A program made the translations under genes and the position numbers. Below, in pieces: positions 24,902-33,749 of a stretch of DNA of 64,000 bases. The stretch lies in contig DOTG01000004.1 in NCBI GenBank assembly GCA_003512955.1, positions 1 through 64,000 on the forward strand, given 5' to 3'. The stretch comes from Marinilabiliales bacterium. Its GTDB lineage: Bacteria; Bacteroidota; Bacteroidia; Bacteroidales; SZUA-534. The notes beneath the pieces were generated by a model. The model made no database searches and was not told the DNA's origin. It saw only the letters and a list, made by a program, of their open reading frames with translations. Each line of letters begins with the position of its first letter. Within the stretch, counting starts at the first letter, position 1.

Positions 24902-25984
24902 TTATTGCGCGTATGTTCTGCCATCAAAGAAAACCTTGGTGGTATTCATCCCCTCGTTGAAAATAACAGCCTCGGTAAGCACCTGAAACTCATTTATCTT
25001 CTCGAACGAAAGTTCGAACCGTTCCCCGGCTTTAAACAACCGCAGGTAACCATTTTGATCCAGATAGGCCAAGGCGTTGTAGTTAAGTTTATAATTGGAT
25101 GGTATATAATTCTCGATAAGGTAATTTTCACCCCCATAAAAAGCAAAAAGCTGCCCCTGCTGCTGATATACCAGAATGTCGCCTTTTAACTCATACACAT
25201 CGGGGGCAAATGAACTGACATCAAAAACCTGCCCGTGGTCAAACAGCTTAAAATCACCCGTATTGGTTACATAGGCCACTTTATCGTAACCTACTTGAAA
25301 CGATTCCGGCCGAAAAGATTCAATGGTAGAAACCTCACCCTGATAAAACACCTGAAGATAATCGGTCGCCGGATCGATAAAAGCCAATACATCCCGGCCT
25401 ATTTTACTGGTAATTTCTTCATTCGTCCTGAGCAATTCCACCATGTTCCCCCGGTAAAACAACCAAAAGTTCTGGTAAAGATCGCGAAAGCAAACCATGT
25501 TGGACCCTACCTGAAACAAACCTGCATCATCCGACAATAACCCGTCGGCCAGCGTGATTACTTGTCCATGATAATACACCTGAAAGTATCTTTTTTCCGT
25601 ATCGAAAAAGGCCACCAAACTGTCCCCTGCCAAATATTGCCCAACATATTTTGAAAGCATCTGCTTACGCCCATCTTCAAAAACAAACAACTGTGAATTG
25701 ATTTTATAGGTGACCAAATGGTCAGTAACCGCGTAGGAACTGACCATGGAGCCCAACTCATAATCAATATGGTTGTAATACACTTTCAGGTGGCTCGAAT
25801 TGGTAACATAACCCACGCTTTTGCTACCCACGGCATAGGAAAGGATGGGCTGGTATTCCAATTGGCGCGATTTACCGCCATCGAACACCCAAAAACGCTT
25901 TTGGTAATCGGAAAAAGCAGCAACGCCCTGGGCAATCACGAATTGGCTTATCAAACCCAAGAAACAGATGGCTACATACTTCAT
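24902..25984 (-). CDS. Secreted protein made of nine ~35-residue aromatic beta-repeats
   Basis: 360 residues, signal peptide 1-18 (ending FVIAQ). The rest divides into nine repeats of 33-40 residues with the pattern aromatic-x-V/L-F/Y-aromatic-x-G, seen as FWVFDGG, LKVYYNH, LFVFEDG, FQVYYHG, FWLFYRG, LQVFYQG, FKLFDHG, LFAFYGG and LRLFKAG. A lone closing strand KVFFDG precedes the stop. Each repeat ends in a V-A-Y/F motif. The spare last strand suggests a ring closed in the 'velcro' way of beta-propellers. No known domain recognised and function unknown. Own promoter at 26008-26038. Confidence 0.65.
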   Translation of the reverse strand: MKYVAICFLGLISQFVIAQGVAAFSDYQKRFWVFDGGKSRQLEYQPILSYAVGSKSVGYVTNSSHLKVYYNHIDYELGSMVSSYAVTDHLVTYKINSQLFVFEDGRKQMLSKYVGQYLAGDSLVAFFDTEKRYFQVYYHGQVITLADGLLSDDAGLFQVGSNMVCFRDLYQNFWLFYRGNMVELLRTNEEITSKIGRDVLAFIDPATDYLQVFYQGEVSTIESFRPESFQVGYDKVAYVTNTGDFKLFDHGQVFDVSSFAPDVYELKGDILVYQQQGQLFAFYGGENYLIENYIPSNYKLNYNALAYLDQNGYLRLFKAGERFELSFEKINEFQVLTEAVIFNEGMNTTKVFFDGRTYAQ

Positions 25985-26007
25985 TGTTGTGCTGATTTGT
26001 TGTTAAC

Positions 26008-26038
26008 CAAAGATAAAAGAACGAAGTTGAAAATGCAA
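26008..26038 (-). promoter_or_regulatory. Promoter of the nine-repeat protein gene
   Basis: On the minus strand TTG (26036-26038), a 20-base spacer, then TATCTTTG (26008-26015). The expected start is close to 26001, 17 bases before the ATG. It lies just outside the 3' end of tsaC. Confidence 0.6.
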
Positions 26039-26049
26039 CAGCCGTTCCG

Positions 26050-26616
26050 CTATTCCCTGATCACCTTTACCAAGCCCTCTTTTCCAATTTTAATGATACC
26101 TGAAGGTTTAGCTTTTTGAAGATCGCCCTGCCGGTATTTTACCACATAATCTGCCGATGCCATAATGCTGGGTTCAATATCATCGAAAATGGCTGGCGAA
26201 GGGTCCCCACTGATGTTGGCGGAAGTAGAGACAATCGGCCGTTTAAATTGCTGGATGAGTTGCTGACAAAATGGTTCTTTTACTACACGGATGCCCACAC
26301 TTTTATCCTCCTGGTTCACCACGTTGGGTGCCAAGTTTTTAGCCCCTTCCAAAATCACTGTCAGGGGCGATTCGGCCAATTCAATCACCTCAAAAGCAAT
26401 TTCAGGAACCTCGTCAATGTAGCTGGCGATTCTCCCGGGATGATCCACCAGCACAATCATCGACTTGTTGTCGGAACGTTTCTTTATTTCAAATATCTTT
26501 TGAACAGCATCAGGATTCGTGGCATCGCATCCCAATCCCCAGATGGTATCGGTGGGGTATAGGATGATGCCTCCATTCCGCAACACTTCCAGAGCTGTTT
26601 TAATGTCTTCACGCAT
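26050..26616 (-). CDS. tsaC: L-threonylcarbamoyladenylate synthase (Sua5/YciO/YrdC family)
   Basis: Makes threonylcarbamoyl-AMP for the t6A37 tRNA modification. 188 residues, the single-domain form without the Sua5 C-terminal domain. Seen: LYPTDTIWGLGCDATN, the KRSDNKSMIV element of the active site (KR..K), GPVTVILEG-like SPLTVILEG, GIRVV, and PIVSTSANISG. It could alternatively be a YciO paralogue, but the intact motifs favour TsaC. Follows dapD by 58 bases and may be co-transcribed from the dapD promoter. Confidence 0.88.
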   Translation of the reverse strand: MREDIKTALEVLRNGGIILYPTDTIWGLGCDATNPDAVQKIFEIKKRSDNKSMIVLVDHPGRIASYIDEVPEIAFEVIELAESPLTVILEGAKNLAPNVVNQEDKSVGIRVVKEPFCQQLIQQFKRPIVSTSANISGDPSPAIFDDIEPSIMASADYVVKYRQGDLQKAKPSGIIKIGKEGLVKVIRE

Positions 26617-26674
26617 AGTCCAGGTAAAAAATCTGTATAAAAAATTACATCATTACTAATTATTGACAACTTGC

Positions 26675-27490
26675 TTAAACCGCCACATTGTATTCCCGCA
26701 AAGCATCATTCAGCGAAGTCTTTTTGTCGGTGGTCTCTTTGCGGGTCCCGATAATCAGCGCGCAGGGAACCTGAAAACTTCCGGCATTAAACTGTTTGGT
26801 ATATGAACCGGGAATTACCACCGAACGTGGCGGCACATAACCTTTGTATTCCTTGGGCCCGGAACCGGTCACGTCAATAATTTTGGTAGAATTGGTAATG
26901 ACCACATTAGCTCCTAACACCGCCTCTTTTCCAATATGCGCGCCTTCAACTACAATGCAGCGCGAACCGATAAAACAGTTGTCCTCAATAATCACCGGAG
27001 CCGCCTGAACAGGTTCCAAAACACCGCCAATACCCACCCCTCCACTGAGATGCACGTTTTTCCCAATCTGGGCACAGGAACCTACCGTTGCCCAGGTATC
27101 CACCATGGTCCCGCTATCTACATAAGCGCCAATATTCACGTACGAGGGCATCATAATAACACCGGGTGCCAGATAGGCCCCGTGGCGTGCCAACCCATGG
27201 GGAACCACCCGTACCTCCTGAGCGGCATAATTCCGCTTTAAAGCTATTTTATCGTGAAATTCAAAAGGCCCTACCTCAATGGTTTCCATCTTGCTAATGG
27301 GAAAATACAAAATAACGGCTTTCTTCACCCACTGATTAACCTGCCATCCTTCGTCCGTAGGCTCAGCTACCCTAAGTTTACCTTTATCTAGAAGTTCAAT
27401 CACCTCGCGGATGGCCTCTTTTACTTCATTGGATTTTAACAGTTCCCGGTTTTCCCAGGCTTTTTCTATCTTAGGTTGCAGTAGATTCAT
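26675..27490 (-). CDS. dapD: Tetrahydrodipicolinate N-succinyltransferase
   Basis: Transfers succinyl from succinyl-CoA to tetrahydrodipicolinate in the diaminopimelate/lysine pathway. 271 residues, near the E. coli length. N-terminal helical domain (1-100), then a left-handed beta-helix with hexapeptide repeats in MPSYVNIGAYVDSGTMVDTW, GKNVHLSGGVGIGGVLEP, IEDNCFIGSRCIVVEGAHIG, ending in the C-terminal domain (RSVVIPGSYTKQFNAGSFQVPC). Presence indicates the succinylase route. tsaC follows in the same direction. Confidence 0.95.
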   Translation of the reverse strand: MNLLQPKIEKAWENRELLKSNEVKEAIREVIELLDKGKLRVAEPTDEGWQVNQWVKKAVILYFPISKMETIEVGPFEFHDKIALKRNYAAQEVRVVPHGLARHGAYLAPGVIMMPSYVNIGAYVDSGTMVDTWATVGSCAQIGKNVHLSGGVGIGGVLEPVQAAPVIIEDNCFIGSRCIVVEGAHIGKEAVLGANVVITNSTKIIDVTGSGPKEYKGYVPPRSVVIPGSYTKQFNAGSFQVPCALIIGTRKETTDKKTSLNDALREYNVAV

Positions 27491-27518
27491 TGCTTTATGT
27501 TTAGTGTTTTTATAGCTG

Positions 27519-27526
27519 CAAATTTA
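27519..27526 (-). promoter_or_regulatory. -7 element for dapD
   Basis: TAAATTTG on the minus strand, 28 bases before the dapD ATG. Confidence 0.5.
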
Positions 27527-27857
27527 ATGAACTAAATGTTTTTACCATGTAAAGTTGACAATTTGTAACTGATAAATGTTTCAGGTTCTTGATCCAAAGA
27601 AGGGTAACGAAACTTCTTTTCATTGTCCAATAAATATTTCGATGCTTGATATTTCAACACAAAATTCACGTTAAATAGTAATAAATCATGGATGGAACTC
27701 AACCTAAGATTCTGACTTCTGGTTATTACCGGAGACATATTTATCGTTGGGAAACAAGAATTCAATAGTTATATGTCAATATATCATTTGATTTTATTAC
27801 TTTAGGTTCAGGATAAACATCCCTGTAAAATTAAACGAACCGATTATTAACGAACTT
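27527..27857. other. Intergenic, no gene supported
   Basis: A 77-codon minus-strand open frame (27532-27765) has no domain, no promoter-like position and overlaps the dapD promoter, so I do not call it. TACTTTAG at 27798-27805 may be a weak -7 for the plus-strand gene at 27858. Confidence 0.4.
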
Positions 27858-28412
27858 ATGGAAATTAAAGGTACCGCGGTAAAAACCATACCGGAATTTG
27901 TGAAACAACGGCATCCCGGAGAATATCTTAAATGGGTAAACTCGCTATCGGTAGCATCAAAAAAAATTGTAGCTGATGTAAATGTGGCTACCTGGTACCC
28001 TTTGCAGCCGGCAGCCGTTGAACCTACCCAAAAGGTTATTGAAATGTTTTTTGGGGGCGATGTTAAAATGGGAGCATGGGAACTAGGCCGTTATAGTGCC
28101 GATGTGTCTTTGAATGGTATCTATAAGCTGTATGTGAAGTTTTCATCGCCCGGCCACATTATTTCGCGGGCCAGCCGCATTTTTGCCGCCTACTACAATC
28201 CATCGAAGCTGGAGGCCTCTGAATTGCACCCCAATTCAGTAAAACTGTTGATGACTGAATTTAACCAACCCAGCGAGGTTATTGAATACCGTATTGCCGG
28301 TTGGATAGAACGTGCTTTAGAAATTTCAGGATGCAAAGGGGTTGAGGTAAAAATTACGGAGTCGTTGGCTAAAGGGCAGAGCAAAACTGTATATGAAAAC
28401 AGTTGGAAATAA
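27858..28412 (+). CDS. Conserved-looking cytosolic protein, possibly V4R/TIGR02265-like fold
   Basis: 184 residues, no signal peptide or TM. Seen: N-terminal IPEFVKQRHPGEYLKWVNSL, then WYPLQPAAVEPTQKVIEMFFGGD, then GAWELGRYSADVSLNGIYKLYVKFSSPGHII, and RIAGWIERALEISGCKGVEVKITES at the end. The order 'YP ... helix ... G.ys.. ..Y ... basic ... GWIE..le..Gc..v.v..t.s' recalls ligand-binding V4R/heme-NO-binding-like or TIGR02265 proteins, which often act as small sensors. This is a weak structural impression. Stands alone. Confidence 0.5.
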   Translation: MEIKGTAVKTIPEFVKQRHPGEYLKWVNSLSVASKKIVADVNVATWYPLQPAAVEPTQKVIEMFFGGDVKMGAWELGRYSADVSLNGIYKLYVKFSSPGHIISRASRIFAAYYNPSKLEASELHPNSVKLLMTEFNQPSEVIEYRIAGWIERALEISGCKGVEVKITESLAKGQSKTVYENSWK

Positions 28413-28595
28413 GCAGTTTAATTTCTTTTTATTGCTGATGATTTACTTTTTATAATCAAAAACTGGGGCGAACACCCAAAAATTAGCTGCTTCAATAAGC
28501 AGCAATACCCGCTACAAACGCCTAACCCCAGCAAGTAAGCGGGATATGGGCATAAAAACAAGGTGATTGATGGGTGGAGTTCCCAACAAAACCAA

Positions 28596-31025
28596 TTACT
28601 TTTTGAATTGAATTTCCCAATTTATTGTATCAGTCCCATTGAATTGCAAACGTACCCTCAGTATCTGGTTATCAGCCATTTTAACCGAATAATTATGAAA
28701 ATCGTCGTAAAGCTTGGCCTGTTTGGGTACCCAATAATAATCTGCAGGGATGAAAATTATTACATCGTACGAACTCCCCAAAGGCCCTGTTGAAGTTCCT
28801 GATAAGGTATTGTGGGCAGAATCAAAATGGATGTCATCCAGTTCAACCGCGCCTTGCATGGCGTGGCGTGTGGTTGAGATAAATTGGGGAATGGGCCTTT
28901 TCTCATGCAGGCTGAACAATTCTGCGCTCCCGGGAGGGATTCTTACCTCTAAAGAATCGTTGATTTCACCTACAAAATGTTCGTTCCAGAAATCGTAAAC
29001 CAGATAGGTTTTTTTAGGATCGAGCCAAAGCCGATGTAAAGGAAAAACCTTAGTTATGGAAGAATCGAGATTGGGATTGAAGAACCCGGCCACAGTCCAT
29101 TGATCGAATTCCTTATTAAAATTTACAGCAAATGCTGTCTGTGGATCCATATCGAATAAATCCACGGGTTTGGCATTGGTTCCGGTAGCTGGGAAGATTT
29201 TATGCAGAATCTCCAACTTACTGTTATTCATGTGAGTTAACCTATCACCCGACATCATATTGCCACCGCTTAACGAGATTAATGAAGCTACAGCCTGTGC
29301 CTGCGTGTTTGAGAGCAAATCGATGCAAACATGGTCGGCATCATTTGTCCATGTGCGGTTATGATAAAAATAGCGTTTACCTGCAGCTCCGGCGCTACAT
29401 GATGTTCCAAGGAAATATTGCTTCCACACTTCGTTAAAATACCCATAATTTTGGTCGTATTCAACCCGCATGCTGTTGATGGAACCAATCGAAATGTTTC
29501 CCGGTCCGCAATCGAGCAGGTGGCATTTATCGCCGGCGGTTTTTCGCATAATCTGTAAAGCCTTGGTATAAACCTGCACAGGAGTTGCCGAAGTATCGTA
29601 AAAATGGTGGGCCGAGAACACGGTCCAAGCCACAAAATCCACTTTAATCATCTCGAATCCCCAGTTGTTGGCCAAGGTATCAATTAAATCGGTAAACCAC
29701 TTCCCGGCTCCGGGATGGGTAATATCAAGTGCAAAACGTTTGGGGGTTTCGTTCCGGAACCAATCGGTGTTTTCGTTAGGCCAGGGTCCTATGCGTTTTA
29801 AAGTACCTTCATCGGTTTTTAAAAACCAATCGGGATGTTTTTTGAATACCTCGGTGGTATCGGAAACAACAAAAGGTGAAATCCAGATGCCTGGTTTTAA
29901 TCCCAAAAGTTTGATTTGGCTGGCCAACCATTTTAACCCGTGCGGGAAACGGCTGTTGCCTTCCCATTCGCCATGCCATGTTTGGAATCCCTCATCAATT
30001 TGAATATATTCAAGTCCGTAAGGTTTCAGGTGCTTTGCTGCAAATTGGGCGTTTTTTATGATTTCGTCTTCTGTAAAGTGGTCGAGGGTATAAAACCAAT
30101 TGCACCAACCATTCACAACTTCGCCAATATTGGCTTTCCCGACTTTAGCCATGATATCGGCGTAATCTTCGAGTACCTGATACGGGTTATTGGCAATGTT
30201 GATCATGAACCTATCGGAACTGATGGTTTGTCCGGGTTCCATCTCCAAACCCGGGTTCAGAACCGATTCGGCCACCAGTGAAATTTGGTTATCAGTGTTT
30301 TTTAAAACCTGAATACGGCCTAATCCCGATTTGTTTTCTATATATCCGAGCGACAGACCTTCCTGATCATATCCGCTAAAGATGCCAATGTTCCACCAGC
30401 TTTGAATAGTCCTCGGGTTATCGGCAAGCTGGCGGTTCAACATCACTCCGCCTTTGGTTTCACCGTAAGGTTCCGGCTTTTGATAAGGGTCACCAAAGGT
30501 ATGGATAGTTCCCGCATCGTAATACATGGCCCCATTGGTCAGGCACTTTTGGGCCCCCGGCCAATATAAATATCCCGGATGTTGTTCGGTAATTGCCAGA
30601 GGTTCTATGCTTTTGATCCCAACGTTGTGTTGCCCCCGGTTGGTGCAGGTGGTTTCGAAAGTTAACGCCTGTAGCGAATCATAAATACCAATCTCCCACT
30701 TTACCTCAAGGGCGTGAGCAGTGTCCATAAAAGTATAAATCAATTTACGTCCTTTGCCCAATTCATTAGTAAAAGGCTCAATTGTAACATGTACCTTTTC
30801 AGTTAGTTGAGGCGACCAAAAATTAACGGAATCGTAATGGATTGTGGTAAACGCTCCCGAGATAAATGGAGTCTTGTTAGGCCGTCCGATGATGATTGTT
30901 CCTGTACCTGAATTGACAAGTACATCGAAAAACGGGCTTTGCATGGTGCGATTCGTCTGTGCCACAACCGATGGCCGACTGACCCATATTAAAGCAAATA
31001 AAACAACCAACCAACTGTGCCTCAT
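28596..31025 (-). CDS. Alpha-galactosidase-like glycoside hydrolase (clan GH-D, GH36-like)
   Basis: 809 residues with signal peptide (1-22). N-terminal beta-sandwich (about 25-300), TIM barrel (about 300-620) beginning GWCNWFYTLDHFTEDEI, with YIQIDEGFQTWHGEW, GLKPGIWISPFVVS, and the probable nucleophile Asp in MIKVDFVAW near residue 462. The acid/base is probably in MRVEYDQNYGYF near residue 520. C-terminal beta-sandwich follows. GH36 members cleave terminal alpha-galactose, and clan relatives act on alpha-N-acetylgalactosamine, so the substrate is not certain. Last gene of the PUL, 47 bases after the phosphoesterase gene. Periplasmic, as no T9SS domain is present. Confidence 0.8.
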   Translation of the reverse strand: MRHSWLVVLFALIWVSRPSVVAQTNRTMQSPFFDVLVNSGTGTIIIGRPNKTPFISGAFTTIHYDSVNFWSPQLTEKVHVTIEPFTNELGKGRKLIYTFMDTAHALEVKWEIGIYDSLQALTFETTCTNRGQHNVGIKSIEPLAITEQHPGYLYWPGAQKCLTNGAMYYDAGTIHTFGDPYQKPEPYGETKGGVMLNRQLADNPRTIQSWWNIGIFSGYDQEGLSLGYIENKSGLGRIQVLKNTDNQISLVAESVLNPGLEMEPGQTISSDRFMINIANNPYQVLEDYADIMAKVGKANIGEVVNGWCNWFYTLDHFTEDEIIKNAQFAAKHLKPYGLEYIQIDEGFQTWHGEWEGNSRFPHGLKWLASQIKLLGLKPGIWISPFVVSDTTEVFKKHPDWFLKTDEGTLKRIGPWPNENTDWFRNETPKRFALDITHPGAGKWFTDLIDTLANNWGFEMIKVDFVAWTVFSAHHFYDTSATPVQVYTKALQIMRKTAGDKCHLLDCGPGNISIGSINSMRVEYDQNYGYFNEVWKQYFLGTSCSAGAAGKRYFYHNRTWTNDADHVCIDLLSNTQAQAVASLISLSGGNMMSGDRLTHMNNSKLEILHKIFPATGTNAKPVDLFDMDPQTAFAVNFNKEFDQWTVAGFFNPNLDSSITKVFPLHRLWLDPKKTYLVYDFWNEHFVGEINDSLEVRIPPGSAELFSLHEKRPIPQFISTTRHAMQGAVELDDIHFDSAHNTLSGTSTGPLGSSYDVIIFIPADYYWVPKQAKLYDDFHNYSVKMADNQILRVRLQFNGTDTINWEIQFKK

Positions 31026-31072
31026 AAAATTCTCTTTTATTGAAAATTCAATTTCAAAAGATACTCCATTTT

Positions 31073-33589
31073 TTACTGTGTTTTAATCATTTCTTTCATA
31101 AGAATTGTTTTGTTGGCTATTAGCTGGTAATAATAGATACCCGATTCCAATTCTTGGCCTTCAAACATGATGGAATGGGAACCCCGTTCTTTCAGTCCCT
31201 CGTTAAAGGATGCAACAATTTGGTTTTGCTGATTCAAGAACTGAAATTTTACATTCCCCTTTTCAGGTAATAAATAGTCGATTTGTGTGCTGCTTTTAAA
31301 TGGATTTGGATAATTCTGTCCCAGAAAATAATGTGTGCGATCGGAGGGGTTCTCGATAATACCCACCACATCAAAAGTATAGGCCGCCGACCATTCACTC
31401 CATTTCAGGTTGTGGTCGCGGTAACGGACTTTACAAATGAGTTCCCGGTTTTTTGGGAGTTTGGGCGCGGGTATTTCCAGTTGGTTGAGGTTGAACTTTT
31501 CATTTAAGTCCACAGGTTTTCCCTGGGCATCGACCCCAAACACATTTTGCCAATGGAAACAAGTATCCAGTACCAAATTATTGTTATTGGTCCCGTCGAA
31601 AAACTGCATCTGAACAGACATCAACGAATCTGTCCCCGAAAAGGCTGAAAGGTTGATTTGAAGTGCCTCTCCATTTTTTGTGATACTTTCAATCACGGGT
31701 GAGGCTGGTTTTGATTGGTCCTTTTTTTTGTACCATTGATCGAGTAGCGTGGAAGGTTTCGGGCTTACCAAATCGCCCAGGCTATATACCGAATTCTGGT
31801 AGCTGTGGTTGGCAATATCTACCTCCACTACCTGAAAAAAATATTCGCTATAGGTTTTATGGATGTCGGCATAATCGTGAACAGCGGGTTCGTTCCAGGG
31901 ATCGAGCGGGCCGCCACTGCCTCCGCCACAAATGATACGGAAATCGGCATCAGGTTGACCGGAAACGATGGTTCCCCGTTCAAAACCGTGGGTGTGGCCA
32001 TAATGAATCTGTTGAACCTTGGTGTATTTTTTTATGATGGGAAAAAGTCTTTTCGTAACATAGTCAGGACCTGCATCAAAAGTAACGACATCGTACCATA
32101 ACTCTGAGTAAGGTGGGTGGTGCATTACCAAAAACACAAAGTCGATGGAAGGGTTGCTTTCGGCCTCGTTCAATTGAGTGTTGAGCCAATTGGCCATGGT
32201 TGTACCATAGCTTGCAGTAATATTTGTGTTGAGTCCCAGGTAAAGGGTATTCCCCACCCTGAACCGCCATACTTTTTCGTTAAGATTGGCATTATCCGGA
32301 AAGGCTGAATAATTATCTAATTTCATGTATTGATAAAAGTAAGGGCTCTCGCCTTCATGATTCCCGGCCACGGCCATGGTAGCAATATTCCCTGACAGGG
32401 CGGCCATGGGGCGGAAGTATTGAACCGAATAATGGTCGATGGAATTGCCCGAAACGACCAGATCGCCGGAGTGGATGATTGCCTGAACGTGATCCTGAAT
32501 CCCCGACCCGTAAAGGGTTTCTAACTTCTTGCGTACCTCTTTCAATAGTTTCATGGACATGGTGGTATCGGTGGCATGGGTATCGCCAAGCACTACAAAA
32601 CGGAGAATTCCCTGGTAAGCAGTATCGGGTAAAGTTTTAAAGATGTAGGTATCGGAAGTATCGTTCCCGCTCAATAGCTGATAATAATACGATGTATTAG
32701 GTTGCAGCCCTTCCAGCGAAACGGTATTCCACCAATAGGAATATTTAATAAACTCGCTGCTGCCAAGGGTTTCAGAACCTAACAGGCTGTCGGTTCCGTA
32801 CCTTAAAGTGGGGACACTTTCTACGGTATCGTGCCAACAAACGACCATGGAACTGGTACCCGGGCTTTGCAGGTAAGGAATGCGGGCCATTTCGGCTGTG
32901 CCTACCTTGTGCCCATATCCACCCAGTTCCTCAGCTTGTTCACTGGTGAGGTATTGGTTCCAAATGGACAATTCGGCACAGCTAATTTCGCCATCTTCGC
33001 CATTTTCATCTGCAAAAATGAGTAGGAATTGATTCAGGGAAAAACGGTCGTCCAGGGTTTGGGGATTGCCTGTGAGCAGGACTTTTCCATCCAAATACAC
33101 GGTAAAAAGGGTGGGGGTTTTTACAGCAATAACCAACCGGTACCATTCACTGTTCTTGATGGTGTAACCACTGTAACCAACTGCGGCTACGCCAATACTT
33201 CCTTCAGGATTGATAAAGAAATCAGCATCACTGATGTTGGCTGTATCGGTTTGAAAAAAAGAATGCCACACCGATAAAGAAGGCACCTTCACATCGAAAA
33301 GAAGCGAATATTCATTCACAAAAGTACCTCCACCATTGGCCTCAATCGCATGCTGCAACTTGTAATAACTCCCAACCCCAATGGTTACCGCCCCATTCCC
33401 ATCGGTAGGCCCAGGTGCAACCTCATGGCTTCCCACCAATTGTAAAGAAGCCAGACAGCTATCTTCAGCCTTCAATAAGTCTGATGGGTTGTCGAACTTC
33501 CACCACCCTTTACGTTCAGGAACGGTGGCGTTTATGGAGTTAAGAACAAATACGAGTGCTAGGGATACAAAATATTTATTGAATCTCAT
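31073..33589 (-). CDS. Surface LamG + Fn3 + metallophosphoesterase protein with T9SS signal
   Basis: 838 residues: signal peptide (1-22), LamG-type jelly roll (25-230), Fn3-like purple-acid-phosphatase N-domain (245-325), calcineurin-like phosphoesterase (330-590), beta domain, and type IX sorting domain starting NYPNPF. Metal motifs are complete: GDTHA, SGDLV, GNHEG, MHHPPYS, GHTHGFER. Expected to hydrolyse phosphate esters on the cell surface or outside. The LamG module is clearly related to the one in the next gene upstream (VPE(R/K)KG.WKFD, ANGGG, DGEDN-type motifs). The preceding 160-bp gap carries two hairpins. Confidence 0.85.
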   Translation of the reverse strand: MRFNKYFVSLALVFVLNSINATVPERKGWWKFDNPSDLLKAEDSCLASLQLVGSHEVAPGPTDGNGAVTIGVGSYYKLQHAIEANGGGTFVNEYSLLFDVKVPSLSVWHSFFQTDTANISDADFFINPEGSIGVAAVGYSGYTIKNSEWYRLVIAVKTPTLFTVYLDGKVLLTGNPQTLDDRFSLNQFLLIFADENGEDGEISCAELSIWNQYLTSEQAEELGGYGHKVGTAEMARIPYLQSPGTSSMVVCWHDTVESVPTLRYGTDSLLGSETLGSSEFIKYSYWWNTVSLEGLQPNTSYYYQLLSGNDTSDTYIFKTLPDTAYQGILRFVVLGDTHATDTTMSMKLLKEVRKKLETLYGSGIQDHVQAIIHSGDLVVSGNSIDHYSVQYFRPMAALSGNIATMAVAGNHEGESPYFYQYMKLDNYSAFPDNANLNEKVWRFRVGNTLYLGLNTNITASYGTTMANWLNTQLNEAESNPSIDFVFLVMHHPPYSELWYDVVTFDAGPDYVTKRLFPIIKKYTKVQQIHYGHTHGFERGTIVSGQPDADFRIICGGGSGGPLDPWNEPAVHDYADIHKTYSEYFFQVVEVDIANHSYQNSVYSLGDLVSPKPSTLLDQWYKKKDQSKPASPVIESITKNGEALQINLSAFSGTDSLMSVQMQFFDGTNNNNLVLDTCFHWQNVFGVDAQGKPVDLNEKFNLNQLEIPAPKLPKNRELICKVRYRDHNLKWSEWSAAYTFDVVGIIENPSDRTHYFLGQNYPNPFKSSTQIDYLLPEKGNVKFQFLNQQNQIVASFNEGLKERGSHSIMFEGQELESGIYYYQLIANKTILMKEMIKTQ

Positions 33590-33636
33590 GATACGTGATT
33601 TTTGGGATTTGTAAATGGAAATGATAGCGGATATAT

Positions 33637-33728
33637 AAATTCACCAGCCAGGTTCAACCCGACTGGTGAATTTTGTACTGCCCTGAAGGCTCTATTTTGA
33701 TTGAAGCCTTATAAATGAGCCCTTCAGG
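33637..33728. other. Two intergenic hairpins between the LamG genes
   Basis: A perfect 11-bp stem AAATTCACCAG (33637-33647) / CTGGTGAATTT (33663-33673), and a second stem CCTGAAGG (33682-33689) / CCTTCAGG (33721-33728) extended by CTC/GAG with a bulge. Neither has a strong T run on the minus strand. They could slow transcription or protect the mRNA of the upstream LamG gene, giving it higher expression than downstream genes. Confidence 0.55.
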
Positions 33729-33749
33729 AATCTAAGAATTGCCAAGAAA

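Noticed and set aside
27532..27765. 77-codon minus-strand frame
   Set aside because: No ribosome-binding or promoter context, no domain, and it starts inside the gap upstream of dapD.
28486..28503. GCTGCTT/AAGCAGC hairpin after the 184-residue gene
   Set aside because: A good 7-bp stem with a CAAT loop but no T-run, so I do not call it a terminator.
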